Source of the DNA: Ruminococcus sp.
GTDB lineage: Bacteria; Bacillota; Clostridia; Oscillospirales; Ruminococcaceae
Length of the DNA: 64,000 bases
Direction of reading: 5' to 3'
Assembly (NCBI GenBank): GCA_015066745.1
Contig: SVNW01000004.1
Coordinates: forward strand, 1-64,000
The notes under the pieces: generated by a model
What the model saw: only the letters and a program-made list of their open reading frames with translations
What the model was told of the DNA's origin: nothing
Databases searched by the model: none
Program-made: the position numbers and the translations under genes
Shown here: positions 33,320 to 43,133 of the stretch, piece by piece
How positions within the stretch are numbered: the stretch's first letter is position 1
Layout: every line of letters begins with the position of its first letter

Positions 33320-33694
33320 TTAATTTTTTCTGAAATTTTTTATTTCAACTGTTGTATAAGGTTCAACAGCATCATGTATAAACTGGACACACATAGTCAT
33401 ATATCCTATATTAGTATTATGTACAAGATCATACTCTATATCATAAGTGAGATCATTTACTTTATTTACTCTATAGAGTTCTTTTTTTTCGATTATGTGT
33501 TTTTCGTACGGATTGTCAGGGAGCAGATCAGGATTTTTTTCAAAATATTTTTCAATCTCACTGATGTTCATATAAGACGTATCTACGATATCTGAAAACA
33601 CATCATATCTCTTAAAATGAATAAGTCTTATCATATCCCTTGCTACCTGATAAAATGCCTCTGCTTGTCTTGTTTTGTCTGCAATACCTATCAT
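33320..33694 (-). CDS. Hypothetical protein (124 aa)
   Basis: I do not recognise a family. The N-terminus is helical (DKTRQAEAFYQVARDMIRLI), then an acidic helical middle (SYMNISEIEKYFEKNPDLLP) and a strand-rich end (NDLTYDIEYDLVHNTNIGYM, YTTVEIKNFRKN). No signal peptide or membrane segment, so it is cytoplasmic. AAGGGGTGAAAAAATT precedes the ATG. It forms a two-gene unit with the DUF1858 protein. Confidence 0.7.
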   Translation of the reverse strand: MIGIADKTRQAEAFYQVARDMIRLIHFKRYDVFSDIVDTSYMNISEIEKYFEKNPDLLPDNPYEKHIIEKKELYRVNKVNDLTYDIEYDLVHNTNIGYMTMCVQFIHDAVEPYTTVEIKNFRKN

Positions 33695-33885
33695 AATTTT
33701 TTCACCCCTTAAATTTTAAATCACCCAATTTTGTTTTTTGTTTTCTGTTATACCCAAAACAGAAAATATGCCGATCATAAACAAATACAATCACTTCCTG
33801 TTTGATCGTACTTGTTAAAATGTTTTCCCCGCTTTTTCGTTCTGATAACAATAAACTATTTTTTAACAGATGATAAAAGAAAAAA
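33695..33885. other. Intergenic stretch without recognised gene
   Basis: About 190 bp of AT-rich DNA between the end of the zinc-ribbon unit and the 33694 start. A weak complementarity (GTTTTCTG/CAGAAAAT, 33741-33768) is present but no promoter or terminator is convincing on this stretch. Confidence 0.4.
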
Positions 33886-33911
33886 AGCGCAACCGATAAA
33901 AAGGCTACGCT
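33886..33911 (-). terminator. Terminator after the zinc-ribbon gene
   Basis: On the minus strand AGCGTAGCC pairs with GGTTGCGCT (two G-U pairs), then TTTTTTTC. Confidence 0.75.
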
Positions 33912-33923
33912 CTGAAAAATTTC

Positions 33924-34196
33924 TTAATCTTCCTTCTTTGCAAAGCATTCACTGCAGTATACAGGACGATCCTCTCTAGGCTTAAACGGAACCTTTGCTT
34001 CACCGCCACAAGCTGCGCATGTTGCGATAAACATTTCTCTTTCACCCTTAGCGGAATTTTTTCTTGCTGTACGACATGCTTTACATCTCTGTGGTTCATT
34101 TTCGAAACCTTTTTCAGCGTAGAACTCCTGTTCACCTGCTGTAAATACGAAGTCTGCTCCGCAATCCTTACAAACTAATGTCTTGTCTTCAAACAT
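33924..34196 (-). CDS. Zinc-ribbon protein, zf-trcl type (90 aa)
   Basis: Two zinc-knuckle pairs at each end: CKDCG (about 9-13) with CKACR (about 37-41), typical of the probable zinc-ribbon family zf-trcl, and a second module CAACGGE with CSECF (about 58-83). The segment GEQEFYAEKGFENEPQRC is the family hallmark. Function unknown; nucleic-acid or protein binding is likely. Start chosen at ATG 34196, 8 nt behind GAGG; the frame continues upstream into a leader RNA region. It is the only gene downstream of a strong promoter about 440 bp away, so expression passes through a long leader. Confidence 0.8.
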   Translation of the reverse strand: MFEDKTLVCKDCGADFVFTAGEQEFYAEKGFENEPQRCKACRTARKNSAKGEREMFIATCAACGGEAKVPFKPREDRPVYCSECFAKKED

Positions 34197-34204
34197 TTCA
34201 ATTA

Positions 34205-34628
34205 CCTCACTTATGAGAATTTTTTTAGACCACGGACGGATTTGCACCGCCACCTTTGATAAACAACGCTCTGGAATTAAGCTACTGGGCCATATATCTG
34301 ATCAGTAAAAACCAATCTGCTTAAAAATGGTCTGCTCTCCAAATGGTCTCAAGCTTACGTCCAACCCTTTGCATTGTTTTATCACAGTAAGGGAAAATAC
34401 AAACTGACAAGCTGTTAATTCCGTATGTGGAGCCCCTTCATCCAAACCCACACGCCTACGAAACACGTAAACGGTAAGAAATAGTAAATCCTTTTTTGTT
34501 AATCTTATACCATCGAATCAAAAATTAATCGTAAAAATAATTACTAAAAAACCATATAACTATTTTAATACAACAAAATCATTATTTATTGAATATCATC
34601 AAGTAAAAAGCACCATCTTGATAAGCTA
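34205..34628 (-). ncRNA. Candidate structured leader or large noncoding RNA (about 420 nt)
   Basis: Between a consensus promoter (34663-34635) and the zinc-ribbon gene there is no open frame but much complementarity on the minus strand: ATCAAG/CTTGAT (34622-34617 with 34603-34598), GTGTGG/CCACAT (34453-34448 with 34430-34425), CCCTT/AAGGG (34393-34389 with 34369-34365). The segments GGACG (34362-34358) and AGACCA (34349-34344 or 34333-34328) pair with CGTCC (34238-34234) and TGGTCT (34232-34227) in interleaved order, a pseudoknot. A tRNA T-arm-like hairpin (GGCGG, loop TGCAAAT, CCGTC; 34251-34235) competes with one of these. Class unknown; raiA-like or other large RNA, or a riboswitch, are possible. 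Confidence 0.5.
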
Positions 34629-34634
34629 TTGTTT

Positions 34635-34663
34635 ATTATAACGGTATTTTTAAAATTTGTCAA
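34635..34663 (-). promoter_or_regulatory. Consensus sigma-A promoter of the leader RNA
   Basis: Minus strand TTGACA (34663-34658), 17 bp, TATAAT (34640-34635): perfect boxes and spacing. Confidence 0.85.
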
Positions 34664-34893
34664 GAGTTTTTTTACATATTTTCATAATTCAAATGCAAAA
34701 TGTTAGTTTTAATATTTAGCAAATACTTTTTTTGTGCATTTTCAACAACGTTTTTCACCTATTTATCTGATATTTTTAGGTAATAAAAAAATTTATTGAT
34801 AAATCTAACGCATTTCTTGTATATTTTTATGTTTATTTTCTGCCTGCAAAAAAATATTTCTATTATATTTTGAGATATTTTCATTTATATGTG

Positions 34894-34922
34894 TTGAAAT
34901 CAATTTTGCAATATGGTATAAT
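34894..34922 (+). promoter_or_regulatory. ilvB promoter
   Basis: TTGAAA (34894-34899), 17 bp, TATAAT (34917-34922). The leader is about 60 nt, too short for a T-box or a leader peptide attenuator. Confidence 0.75.
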
Positions 34923-34989
34923 TTAAATCATAGGACTTTACAACTTCAAATGTATCGTCGCACATTTTCAGAAAGGAATTCTATTAATT

Positions 34990-36666
34990 ATGAAACTAAC
35001 CGGCTCACAGATTATTATTGAAGTTTTGATTGAACAGGGCTGTGAATGCATTTTCGGTTATCCTGGTGGTCAGGTTATCAATATATATGATGCCCTCTAC
35101 CAGAGCAGAGACCGAATAAAGCACATTCTCACTGCTCATGAACAAGGCGCTGCTCATGCTGCCGACGGCTATGCAAGAGCAACAGGCAAAACCGGTGTCG
35201 TCCTTGCAACATCCGGACCTGGTGCTACAAATCTTGTCACTGGTATCGCTACAGCTTATCTCGATTCAGTCCCTATGGTCGCTGTAACCGGAAACGTGCC
35301 TTGCAGTCTTCTCGGCCGTGACAGTTTTCAGGAAGTAGATATATGCGGAGTTACGCTCCCTATTACAAAGCACAATTATATAGTTAAGGATATAAATGAG
35401 CTTGCAGATACTCTCAGAGAGGCTTTCAGAATAGCAAAGTCCGGCAGACCCGGTCCTGTACTCGTTGACGTACCAAAAGATGTTCAGATAGCTACTACAG
35501 AGTTTGAAAACAAACCTGTTGAACCAGCTTTTGAAAATGTAAAGGCTGATGACGATGATCTTGCAAAGGCTGTTGAAATGATAAACAAGGCTCAAAAACC
35601 TTATATCTATTGCGGTGGCGGTGTAATATCAAGCGGTGCAGGAAAAGAAATTGAAAAATTCGCTGATGTTATAGATTCCCCTATCGGTTGCAGTATGATG
35701 GGTATATCTGCTGTTCCGTTCTCAAATCCGAGATTTCTCGGAATGCAGGGTATGCATGGTCACTATGCATCTTCAATGGCTCAGTCAGAAGCCGATCTTC
35801 TTATAGCAATAGGTGCAAGATTCAGCGACAGAGCTACAGGAAATAAAGATGTATATGTAAGAAACTGTGATATAATACATATAGATATTGACGCAGCTGA
35901 AATCGATAAAAACGTTACAAGTCAGCTTGGTATTTCCGGTGATGTAAAGGAAACACTTGAAAAACTTATTTCTATGCTTTCACAGCAAAATCATCCTGAA
36001 TGGTCTGCTGAAATCGAAAAGCTCAAGGAAAAAGAAGCTCAGACTATTAAAAAGTCTTCTGTAATGACACCATATGACATCATTGAAACAGTAAACACAA
36101 AAATGTCAGACGATACTGTAGTTGCTACAGACGTAGGTCAGCATCAGATGTGGGTTGCACAGCATTACAGATTTGAAAAGCCAAGAAAATTTGTTTCAAG
36201 CGGTGGTCTTGGAACTATGGGATTTGGTCTTGGTGCTGCTATAGGTGCTTACGAAGCAACTAAAAACCCTGTTGTACTCTTCACAGGTGACGGCAGTTTC
36301 GGAATGAACTTAAACGAACTTGCAACAGCTGTTTCAAACAACATTCCGGTTATCGTAATTCTAATGAACAACGGTGTTCTCGGAATGGTAAGACAGTGGC
36401 AGACACTTTTCTTTGACAAGCATTATTCAAATACTACACTTGAAAGAAAAACTGATTTCCCTATGCTTGCTGAAGCTTTTGGTGCTCTCGGATTTTCAGC
36501 ACAGACAACAGAAGAACTTGCTGATGCACTTGATAAGGCTATAGCAGCTAAACGTCCTGCCGTTATCAACTGTACAGTAAATGAAAATGAATTTGTTCTC
36601 CCTATGCTTCCTCCGGGTGGCTCTATAGACAATATCATAACAGAAATCAACGGAGGTGAAGCTTGA
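34990..36666 (+). CDS. ilvB: Acetolactate synthase, large subunit (558 aa)
   Basis: ThDP-dependent enzyme making acetolactate or acetohydroxybutyrate, the first common step to valine, leucine and isoleucine. Visible: catalytic Glu in LTAHEQGAAHAADGYAR (about 45-61), the FAD/quinone-like region RPGPVLVDVPKD, and the ThDP/Mg motif GDGSFGMNLNELATAVSNN (about 433-451). Length is that of the biosynthetic, FAD-containing type. The small subunit gene follows immediately, confirming the anabolic form. AAAGGA lies about 12 nt before the ATG, somewhat far. First gene of the ilv block. Confidence 0.95.
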   Translation: MKLTGSQIIIEVLIEQGCECIFGYPGGQVINIYDALYQSRDRIKHILTAHEQGAAHAADGYARATGKTGVVLATSGPGATNLVTGIATAYLDSVPMVAVTGNVPCSLLGRDSFQEVDICGVTLPITKHNYIVKDINELADTLREAFRIAKSGRPGPVLVDVPKDVQIATTEFENKPVEPAFENVKADDDDLAKAVEMINKAQKPYIYCGGGVISSGAGKEIEKFADVIDSPIGCSMMGISAVPFSNPRFLGMQGMHGHYASSMAQSEADLLIAIGARFSDRATGNKDVYVRNCDIIHIDIDAAEIDKNVTSQLGISGDVKETLEKLISMLSQQNHPEWSAEIEKLKEKEAQTIKKSSVMTPYDIIETVNTKMSDDTVVATDVGQHQMWVAQHYRFEKPRKFVSSGGLGTMGFGLGAAIGAYEATKNPVVLFTGDGSFGMNLNELATAVSNNIPVIVILMNNGVLGMVRQWQTLFFDKHYSNTTLERKTDFPMLAEAFGALGFSAQTTEELADALDKAIAAKRPAVINCTVNENEFVLPMLPPGGSIDNIITEINGGEA

Positions 36667-37163
36667 TGAAAAAATTTGTTTTCGCAATACTTGTTGCCAA
36701 TAAATCAGGTGTTCTTACAAGAGTATCAAGCCTCTTTACCAGACGTGGTTTCAATATAGATACTCTCACTGTCGGCGAGACAGAATCACCGGAATTTTCA
36801 CGTATAACCATCTCTATGATGGGAGACGAATACATAAAGGCTCAGCTTATGAAACAGCTTAGCAAACTTCACGATGTAAAGCATATTGAGATAATGCATC
36901 GTGACGAAACAGTTACTCGTGAACTTCTTCTCATAAAGGTGAAGAATTCTTCCGAAACAAGACAAGATGTTCTTTCGGCAGTTGACGTATTCCGCTCAAA
37001 AATAGTTGACTACTCTCCTGACGCACTCTGTATTGAGATCACAGGTGAAACATCAAAAATCAATGCTTTTATTGAGCTTGTAAAACCTTTTGGCATAATG
37101 GAGATGTGCCGAACAGGTATTGTAGCTCTTGAAAGAGGCTGTAACTGTCTGAGAAACGACTAA
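36666..37163 (+). CDS. ilvN: Acetolactate synthase, small (regulatory) subunit (165 aa)
   Basis: N-terminal ACT domain for valine feedback (FAILVANKSGVLTRVSSLFT followed by RRGFNIDTLTVGETE), then the C-terminal ACT-like domain (DVFRSKIVDYSPDALCIEIT). Length about 165 aa is typical. The ATG at 36666 overlaps the ilvB stop by one base (TGATG), showing translational coupling; a TTG three bases earlier is less likely. The GGAGGTGAA ribosome binding site lies within the end of ilvB. Confidence 0.94.
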   Translation: MKKFVFAILVANKSGVLTRVSSLFTRRGFNIDTLTVGETESPEFSRITISMMGDEYIKAQLMKQLSKLHDVKHIEIMHRDETVTRELLLIKVKNSSETRQDVLSAVDVFRSKIVDYSPDALCIEITGETSKINAFIELVKPFGIMEMCRTGIVALERGCNCLRND

Positions 37164-37217
37164 GTTTCAGGACGTACGCCCAATAAATCTATTTAATCAT
37201 TTTTAAAGGAGTCTTAA

Positions 37218-38258
<1,041 letters not shown>

Positions 38259-38341
38259 TCATTACTTCTGATGCTACTATAATCCGGTATTGACAAGCAT
38301 TTATGCTTTATACGGGGTTGGCATTTATTCTAAAAAGATTA

Positions 38342-38391
38342 CTGCTTTCCCGATTTGTGTAACTATATAATCGGGAAAGCGGTTTTATTTT
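38342..38391 (+). terminator. Terminator between ilvC and ilvD
   Basis: CTGCTTTCCCGATT (38342-38355) pairs with AATCGGGAAAGCGG (38369-38382), then TTTTATTTT. It lies inside the ilv cluster, 28 bp before ilvD. Confidence 0.8.
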
Positions 38392-38418
38392 AATAAAACA
38401 AAAAAAGGTGGAAGAAAA

Positions 38419-40080
38419 ATGGCTAGCAATTTTTACTGCGACGGAGTAGATAAAGCTCCTCAGCGTTCACTGTTCAACGCACTCGGCATTACCAAAGAAG
38501 AAATGGAACGTCCTCTCGTTGGTATTGTTTCTTCATACAACGAAATAGTACCGGGACATATGAATATAGATAAAATAGTTGAAGCTGTCAAGCTTGGTGT
38601 AGCTATGGGTGGCGGTACTCCTGTAGTTTTCCCGGCAATTGCTGTATGTGACGGTATCGCTATGGGACACAAGGGAATGAAATATTCACTCGTTACACGT
38701 GACCTTATTGCAGATTCAACTGAATGTATGGCTCTCGCTCATCATTTTGATGCTCTTGTAATGATCCCTAACTGTGATAAGAACGTTCCGGGACTTCTTA
38801 TGGCTGCTGCAAGAGTAAATGTTCCTACAATATTTGTAAGTGGCGGTCCTATGCTTGCAGGTCATGTTAAAGGAAAGAAAACGAGTCTTTCAAGTATGTT
38901 TGAAGCAGTAGGTGCTCATTCAGCAGGAAAAATGTCTCTTGAAGATGTAGAAGAATTTGAAAACAAGGCTTGTCCTACATGTGGTTCATGCTCAGGTATG
39001 TATACAGCAAACTCCATGAACTGTCTTACTGAAGTTCTTGGTATGGGTCTCAGAGGAAACGGTACTATTCCTGCTGTTTATTCTGAAAGAATAAAGCTTG
39101 CTAAAAAAGCTGGTATGGCAGTTATGGAACTTGTAAGAAAGAATATCCGTCCTCTTGATATAATGACAGAGAAAGCTTTCCAGAATGCACTTACAGCTGA
39201 TATGGCTCTTGGTTGCTCTACAAACAGTATGCTTCATCTTCCTGCTATCGCAAACGAATGCGGTATAGAGATAAATCTTGACATGGCAAATGAGATCAGC
39301 GCAAAAACACCTAACCTCTGTCATCTTGCTCCGGCAGGTCATACATATATGGAAGACCTTAACGAAGCAGGCGGTGTATACGCAGTTCTCAACGAACTTA
39401 CAAAGAAAAACCTCATCAACACAGATGTAATGACTGTTACAGGTAAGACACTCGGCGAAAATATAAGCGGTGTTGTAAATAGAAACCCTGAAATAATCAG
39501 ACCTATCGAAAATCCATACAGCCAGACAGGCGGAATCGCCGTATTAAGAGGAAATCTCGCTCCTGACGGTTGCGTAGTAAAGAGAAGTGCTGTAGCTCCT
39601 GAAATGCTCAAGCACAGCGGTCCTGCAAGAGTATTTGACTGCGAAGAAGATACTATCGCTGCTATCAAGGGCGGAAAAATCAAAGCAGGCGACGTTGTAG
39701 TAATTCGTTACGAAGGTCCTTCAGGTGGCCCCGGTATGAGAGAAATGCTCTCCCCTACTTCAGCTATTGCAGGTATGGGTCTTGACAAAGACGTTGCTCT
39801 TATCACTGACGGACGTTTCAGTGGTGCTACCAGAGGCGCATCTATAGGTCATGTTTCTCCTGAAGCTGTAAGAGGCGGTACTATCGCTTATGTACAGGAC
39901 GGAGATATTATCTCTATTGATATTCCTAACTATTCAATCAGACTTGAAGTTTCTGACGAAGAACTTGAAGAAAGAAAGAAAAATACAAAACTTCTTGTTA
40001 AGGAAGGCATAACAGGCTACGCTAAGAGATATGCCGCTATGGTATCATCAGCTGATAAGGGTGCTATCATAAACAAATAA
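38419..40080 (+). CDS. ilvD: Dihydroxy-acid dehydratase (553 aa)
   Basis: Third step: dehydrates dihydroxy-isovalerate or -methylvalerate to the 2-oxo acid. Iron-sulfur cluster cysteines are seen in PNCDKNVPG (about 113-121) and in [20 protein letters not shown] (about 184-203). C-terminal active site region [11 protein letters not shown] and [10 protein letters not shown]. Length fits the 550-aa family. AAAAAAGGTGGAAGAAAA precedes the ATG. A strong terminator stands between ilvC and ilvD, so ilvD expression depends on read-through or an additional promoter not clearly visible. Confidence 0.96.
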   Translation: MASNFYCDGVDKAPQRSLFNALGITKEEMERPLVGIVSSYNEIVPGHMNIDKIVEAVKLGVAMGGGTPVVFPAIAVCDGIAMGHKGMKYSLVTRDLIADSTECMALAHHFDALVMIPNCDKNVPGLLMAAARVNVPTIFVSGGPMLAGHVKGKKTSLSSMFEAVGAHSAGKMSLEDVEEFENKACPTCGSCSGMYTANSMNCLTEVLGMGLRGNGTIPAVYSERIKLAKKAGMAVMELVRKNIRPLDIMTEKAFQNALTADMALGCSTNSMLHLPAIANECGIEINLDMANEISAKTPNLCHLAPAGHTYMEDLNEAGGVYAVLNELTKKNLINTDVMTVTGKTLGENISGVVNRNPEIIRPIENPYSQTGGIAVLRGNLAPDGCVVKRSAVAPEMLKHSGPARVFDCEEDTIAAIKGGKIKAGDVVVIRYEGPSGGPGMREMLSPTSAIAGMGLDKDVALITDGRFSGATRGASIGHVSPEAVRGGTIAYVQDGDIISIDIPNYSIRLEVSDEELEERKKNTKLLVKEGITGYAKRYAAMVSSADKGAIINK

Positions 40081-40162
40081 AACTTCCCTAAAAAATTTTT
40101 TCTCATACGTTTTTACGGAGGCGTTAAATATTAATACCAATTTAAAAAATCTGTACTACAGA

Positions 40163-41332
40163 ATGAATTCTCTGGTGATATTCAGAAATATCATGAACTG
40201 CCGTACTATGCAAAGTCTTTACTCATTATTAAAGTGCATATGTACCGATAACTTTTCACAGGAAGATGCTATACATCTTTATGCCGACTTTGTTGCAGAC
40301 CTGTATCGCCATCACAATGATCTTGGAACTTATATACTAACTCTTATGCTTGAAGATGAAAATGTATATATGATAAAAAAGTCCCAAAAACTTGATATAA
40401 GCGATAAAATGCAAAAATGCCTTGAAAACGAACTTCTTATACTGAGTGATTTATCAAAACTTACATCAGAAGAAATAAAAAATGTGATCGGTTTTGACGG
40501 ATTTTTGCCCGAATGGGATAACTCTCTGTATGATTTTGACGATGAATACCGCAAGCGTACAGAAAATGTTGAACGTTTCGGTTATGGAATATATGCAAAG
40601 TATCATATGTTTATAGTAAAAGACGGTGCAACAGTTCCTGTAAAATATCCTGATGAAATAGAACTTTCTGAACTTATCGGATATGAAACACAGAGAAATA
40701 TGATAATAGAAAACACAAAAGCACTGATAAACGGTAAACCGGCTTCTAATGTACTCCTTACCGGTGATGCCGGAACAGGAAAATCTTCTTCTGTAAAGGC
40801 TATAGCAAATCATTTCAGAAACGAAGGACTCCGAATTATCGAAATCAGAAAAGATCAGCTTCGTGATATTCCACTTCTTATTGATAATCTCAGTAAAAAT
40901 CCTTTAAAGTTTATCATCTTCATCGATGACCTTTCATTTGCATCAGATGATGATAATTTCAGTGCTTTAAAAGCTATACTCGAAGGTTCTGTTTCTGCCA
41001 GAGCATATAATATTGCAATATATGCAACCAGCAACCGTCGCCACCTTGTCAAAGAAAACTTTTCTGACAGAAACGGTGATGATATGCACAGAAATGACAC
41101 TGTTCAGGAACTCATATCACTTTCAGAGCGTTTTGGTTTAAGAATCTCATTCTCCAAACCATCAAAAGATGAATATCTTAAAATCGTTCACGGACTTGCT
41201 GAGCAAAACGGTCTTAATATTGAAGATAAGGTTCTTGAAGACGGTGCTGAACGCTTTGCAATAGCCAAGAGCGGACGTTCGGCAAGGGCGGCAAAGCAAT
41301 ATATAGATAAAATGCTTGCAGAAACATTATAA
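40163..41332 (+). CDS. DUF815 AAA ATPase (389 aa, start uncertain)
   Basis: Walker A VLLTGDAGTGKSSSVKA (about 194-210) and Walker B FIIFIDDLSF (about 251-260), with sensor region YATSNRRHLVKE: the DUF815 family of AAA+ proteins, function unknown. Placed between ilvD and ilvA in the same direction and overlapping neither, it may be a passenger of the operon. The ribosome binding site GGAGG (40117-40121) is 41 nt before the ATG at 40163 but 8 nt before an in-frame ATT at 40130; a start there would add 11 residues (NTNLKNLYYR). Thus either an ATT start is used or the ATG is poorly translated. Confidence 0.85.
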   Translation: MNSLVIFRNIMNCRTMQSLYSLLKCICTDNFSQEDAIHLYADFVADLYRHHNDLGTYILTLMLEDENVYMIKKSQKLDISDKMQKCLENELLILSDLSKLTSEEIKNVIGFDGFLPEWDNSLYDFDDEYRKRTENVERFGYGIYAKYHMFIVKDGATVPVKYPDEIELSELIGYETQRNMIIENTKALINGKPASNVLLTGDAGTGKSSSVKAIANHFRNEGLRIIEIRKDQLRDIPLLIDNLSKNPLKFIIFIDDLSFASDDDNFSALKAILEGSVSARAYNIAIYATSNRRHLVKENFSDRNGDDMHRNDTVQELISLSERFGLRISFSKPSKDEYLKIVHGLAEQNGLNIEDKVLEDGAERFAIAKSGRSARAAKQYIDKMLAETL

Positions 41333-41369
41333 AAAAACAAATTATAAATTGAAAAGAGTGTTAAAATAT

Positions 41370-42566
41370 ATGCTTACACTTGATAAAGTTTACCATGCAG
41401 GATATGTGTTAAAAAATGTTATCAGAAGAACCGACCTTATCCATGCACCTAAAATAAATACAGAAAGTGAGGTTTATCTTAAAACTGAAAACCTCCAGAT
41501 AACAGGTTCTTTTAAAGTAAGAGGCGCTTACTATAAAATTTCACAGCTTAGTCCCGAAGAAAAGGAAAAGGGCGTTATCGCCTGCTCCGCCGGAAATCAT
41601 GCTCAGGGTGTTGCTCTCGCTGCTACCGCTAACGGCATAAAATCATTGATTTGTCTGCCTGATGGTGCACCTATCTCCAAGGTTGAGGCAACAAAGAGCT
41701 ACGGAGCTGACGTATGCCTTGTAAAGGGAGTTTACGACGATGCTTACAACATGGCTTTAAAACTCAAAGAAGAAATGGGATATACATTTATTCATCCTTT
41801 TGATGATGAAAACGTAATAGCAGGTCAGGGTACTATCGGTCTTGAACTCCTTGATCAGCTTCCTGATGTTGATGCTGTTATAGTGCCGATCGGCGGTGGC
41901 GGACTCATCTCAGGTGTTGCTTTTGCTTTGAAGTGTTTAAAACCTGAAATCAAAGTTTACGGTGTTCAGGCAAGCGGTGCTCCAAGCATGGTTGCATCTG
42001 TAGAAAGCGGAAAAATCGAATGCCTTGACTCTGTATCAACTATAGCTGATGGTATCAAAGTAAAAGAACCGGGCGTAAATACTTTTGAAATGTGCCAGAA
42101 ATATGTTGATCAGATAGTTACTGTAACTGATGATGAAATTTCCTCTGCTATACTTACTCTTATCGAACAGCAGAAACTTATCGCCGAAGGTGCAGGTGCA
42201 GTTGCAGTTGCTGCCGCAATGTTCAACAAAGTACCGATCAAAGGAAAGAAAACAGTATGTATCGTATCGGGCGGAAATATAGATGTTACTATTCTTTCAA
42301 GAGTTATCAAGAGAGGTCTCCTCAAATCAGGACGCTCAGATTCAATAAATATCGAACTTATAGACAAACCGGGTCAGCTTAAGGACGTTTCAAGAATCAT
42401 TGCTGATCTCGGCGGAAACGTAATAGCTATTCACCATGAAAGAGCTAACGAAGGTTCCGATATCATTGGCTGTTATCTTAGAATCGTTCTTGAAACTAAG
42501 GACTTTGAACACAAAATGGCTATAAGAAATGCTCTCGTAGCAGAAGGTTTCAAAATAGTTGAATAA
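41370..42566 (+). CDS. ilvA: Threonine ammonia-lyase (398 aa)
   Basis: PLP enzyme deaminating threonine to 2-oxobutyrate, feeding the isoleucine branch. PLP lysine motif GSFKVRGAYYKIS (about 49-61), the glycine loop SAGNHAQGVALAA, and GGGGLISGVAFALK. A C-terminal ACT-like domain of about 75 residues (IELIDKPGQLKDVSRIIADL) marks the TdcB/IlvA-like short type. ATG at 41370 follows AAAGAGTG; a longer reading to 41316 overlaps the DUF815 gene. It is followed 18 bp later by ridA. Confidence 0.93.
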   Translation: MLTLDKVYHAGYVLKNVIRRTDLIHAPKINTESEVYLKTENLQITGSFKVRGAYYKISQLSPEEKEKGVIACSAGNHAQGVALAATANGIKSLICLPDGAPISKVEATKSYGADVCLVKGVYDDAYNMALKLKEEMGYTFIHPFDDENVIAGQGTIGLELLDQLPDVDAVIVPIGGGGLISGVAFALKCLKPEIKVYGVQASGAPSMVASVESGKIECLDSVSTIADGIKVKEPGVNTFEMCQKYVDQIVTVTDDEISSAILTLIEQQKLIAEGAGAVAVAAAMFNKVPIKGKKTVCIVSGGNIDVTILSRVIKRGLLKSGRSDSINIELIDKPGQLKDVSRIIADLGGNVIAIHHERANEGSDIIGCYLRIVLETKDFEHKMAIRNALVAEGFKIVE

Positions 42567-42583
42567 TAACGGAGGAATAAATT

Positions 42584-42961
42584 ATGTCAAAAACAATTTA
42601 CACATCAAACGCTCCCGAAGCTCTCGGACCATATTCACAGGCTATTGTTACAGGAAATCTCGTATTTACATCAGGTCAGATCGCTATCAATCCTGCAACT
42701 AACACTGTTGAAGCAACAGACATCGAAGGTCAGACTACTCAGGTAATGAAAAACCTCGGTGAAGTTTTAAAAGAAGCCGGTTCTTCTTTTGATAAGGCTG
42801 TAAAGACAACATGTTTCCTTAAAAATATGTCAGACTTTGCTGCTTTCAATAAGGTTTACGGAGAATACTTCACATCCAAGCCGGCTAGAAGCTGTGTAGC
42901 TGTTAAGGAACTTCCTAAGGATGTTCTTGTTGAAGTTGAAGTTATTGCTGAAATAGGTTAA
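42584..42961 (+). CDS. ridA: RidA, reactive imine/enamine deaminase (125 aa)
   Basis: Hydrolyses 2-aminoacrylate and 2-iminobutanoate, the reactive products of PLP enzymes such as IlvA, to the 2-oxo acids. Conserved start TSNAPEALGPYSQAI, FTSGQIAINPATN, and the C-terminal signature KPARSCVAVKELPKDVLVEV with the key Arg (ARSC). Length 125 aa is typical. Directly behind ilvA in one unit, a common and functionally sensible pairing. GGAGGAATAAATT precedes the ATG. Confidence 0.95.
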   Translation: MSKTIYTSNAPEALGPYSQAIVTGNLVFTSGQIAINPATNTVEATDIEGQTTQVMKNLGEVLKEAGSSFDKAVKTTCFLKNMSDFAAFNKVYGEYFTSKPARSCVAVKELPKDVLVEVEVIAEIG

Positions 42962-42983
42962 TGGGATATATTTTGTAAAATAT

Positions 42984-43020
42984 AAAAACGACAACAGATT
43001 TATGGTCTGTTGTCGTTTTT
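42984..43020. terminator. Terminator after ridA (bidirectional)
   Basis: AAAAACGACAACAGA (42984-42998) pairs perfectly with TCTGTTGTCGTTTTT (43006-43020). It ends the ilv block and separates it from the convergent dockerin operon. Confidence 0.9.
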
Positions 43021-43031
43021 TGGTATACACC

Positions 43032-43133
43032 CTACATAATCCACTTTTTCATCAAAGCAAAATCCATTACATTTATTTTTCCGTCTCCGCTTATATCTGC
43101 CTGTGATTTATCCTTTAAATACATCTTTATCAT
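43032..43133 (-). pseudogene. Duplicated 3' dockerin fragment downstream of the 43130 gene
   Basis: From 43034 up to about 43117 the sequence is a copy of the last 83 bp of the LRR-dockerin gene (46860-46943 on the plus strand), with one visible difference. It encodes the end of a dockerin second repeat, KDKSQADISGDGKINVMDFA then LMKKWIM and stop. A short frame starting ATG 43133, overlapping the stop of the 43130 gene (ATGA), reads through the fragment, but there is no first repeat or signal peptide. Confidence 0.75.

Noticed and set aside
34226..34305. tRNA-like segment on the minus strand (T-arm-like GGCGG/CCGTC hairpin)
   Set aside because: Acceptor and anticodon stems do not pair, the D-loop lacks GG and there is no CCA; kept as part of the leader RNA candidate instead.
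34923..34989. T-box or leader-peptide attenuator before ilvB
   Set aside because: The leader is only about 60 nt and shows no terminator, T-box sequence or run of Val/Leu/Ile codons.
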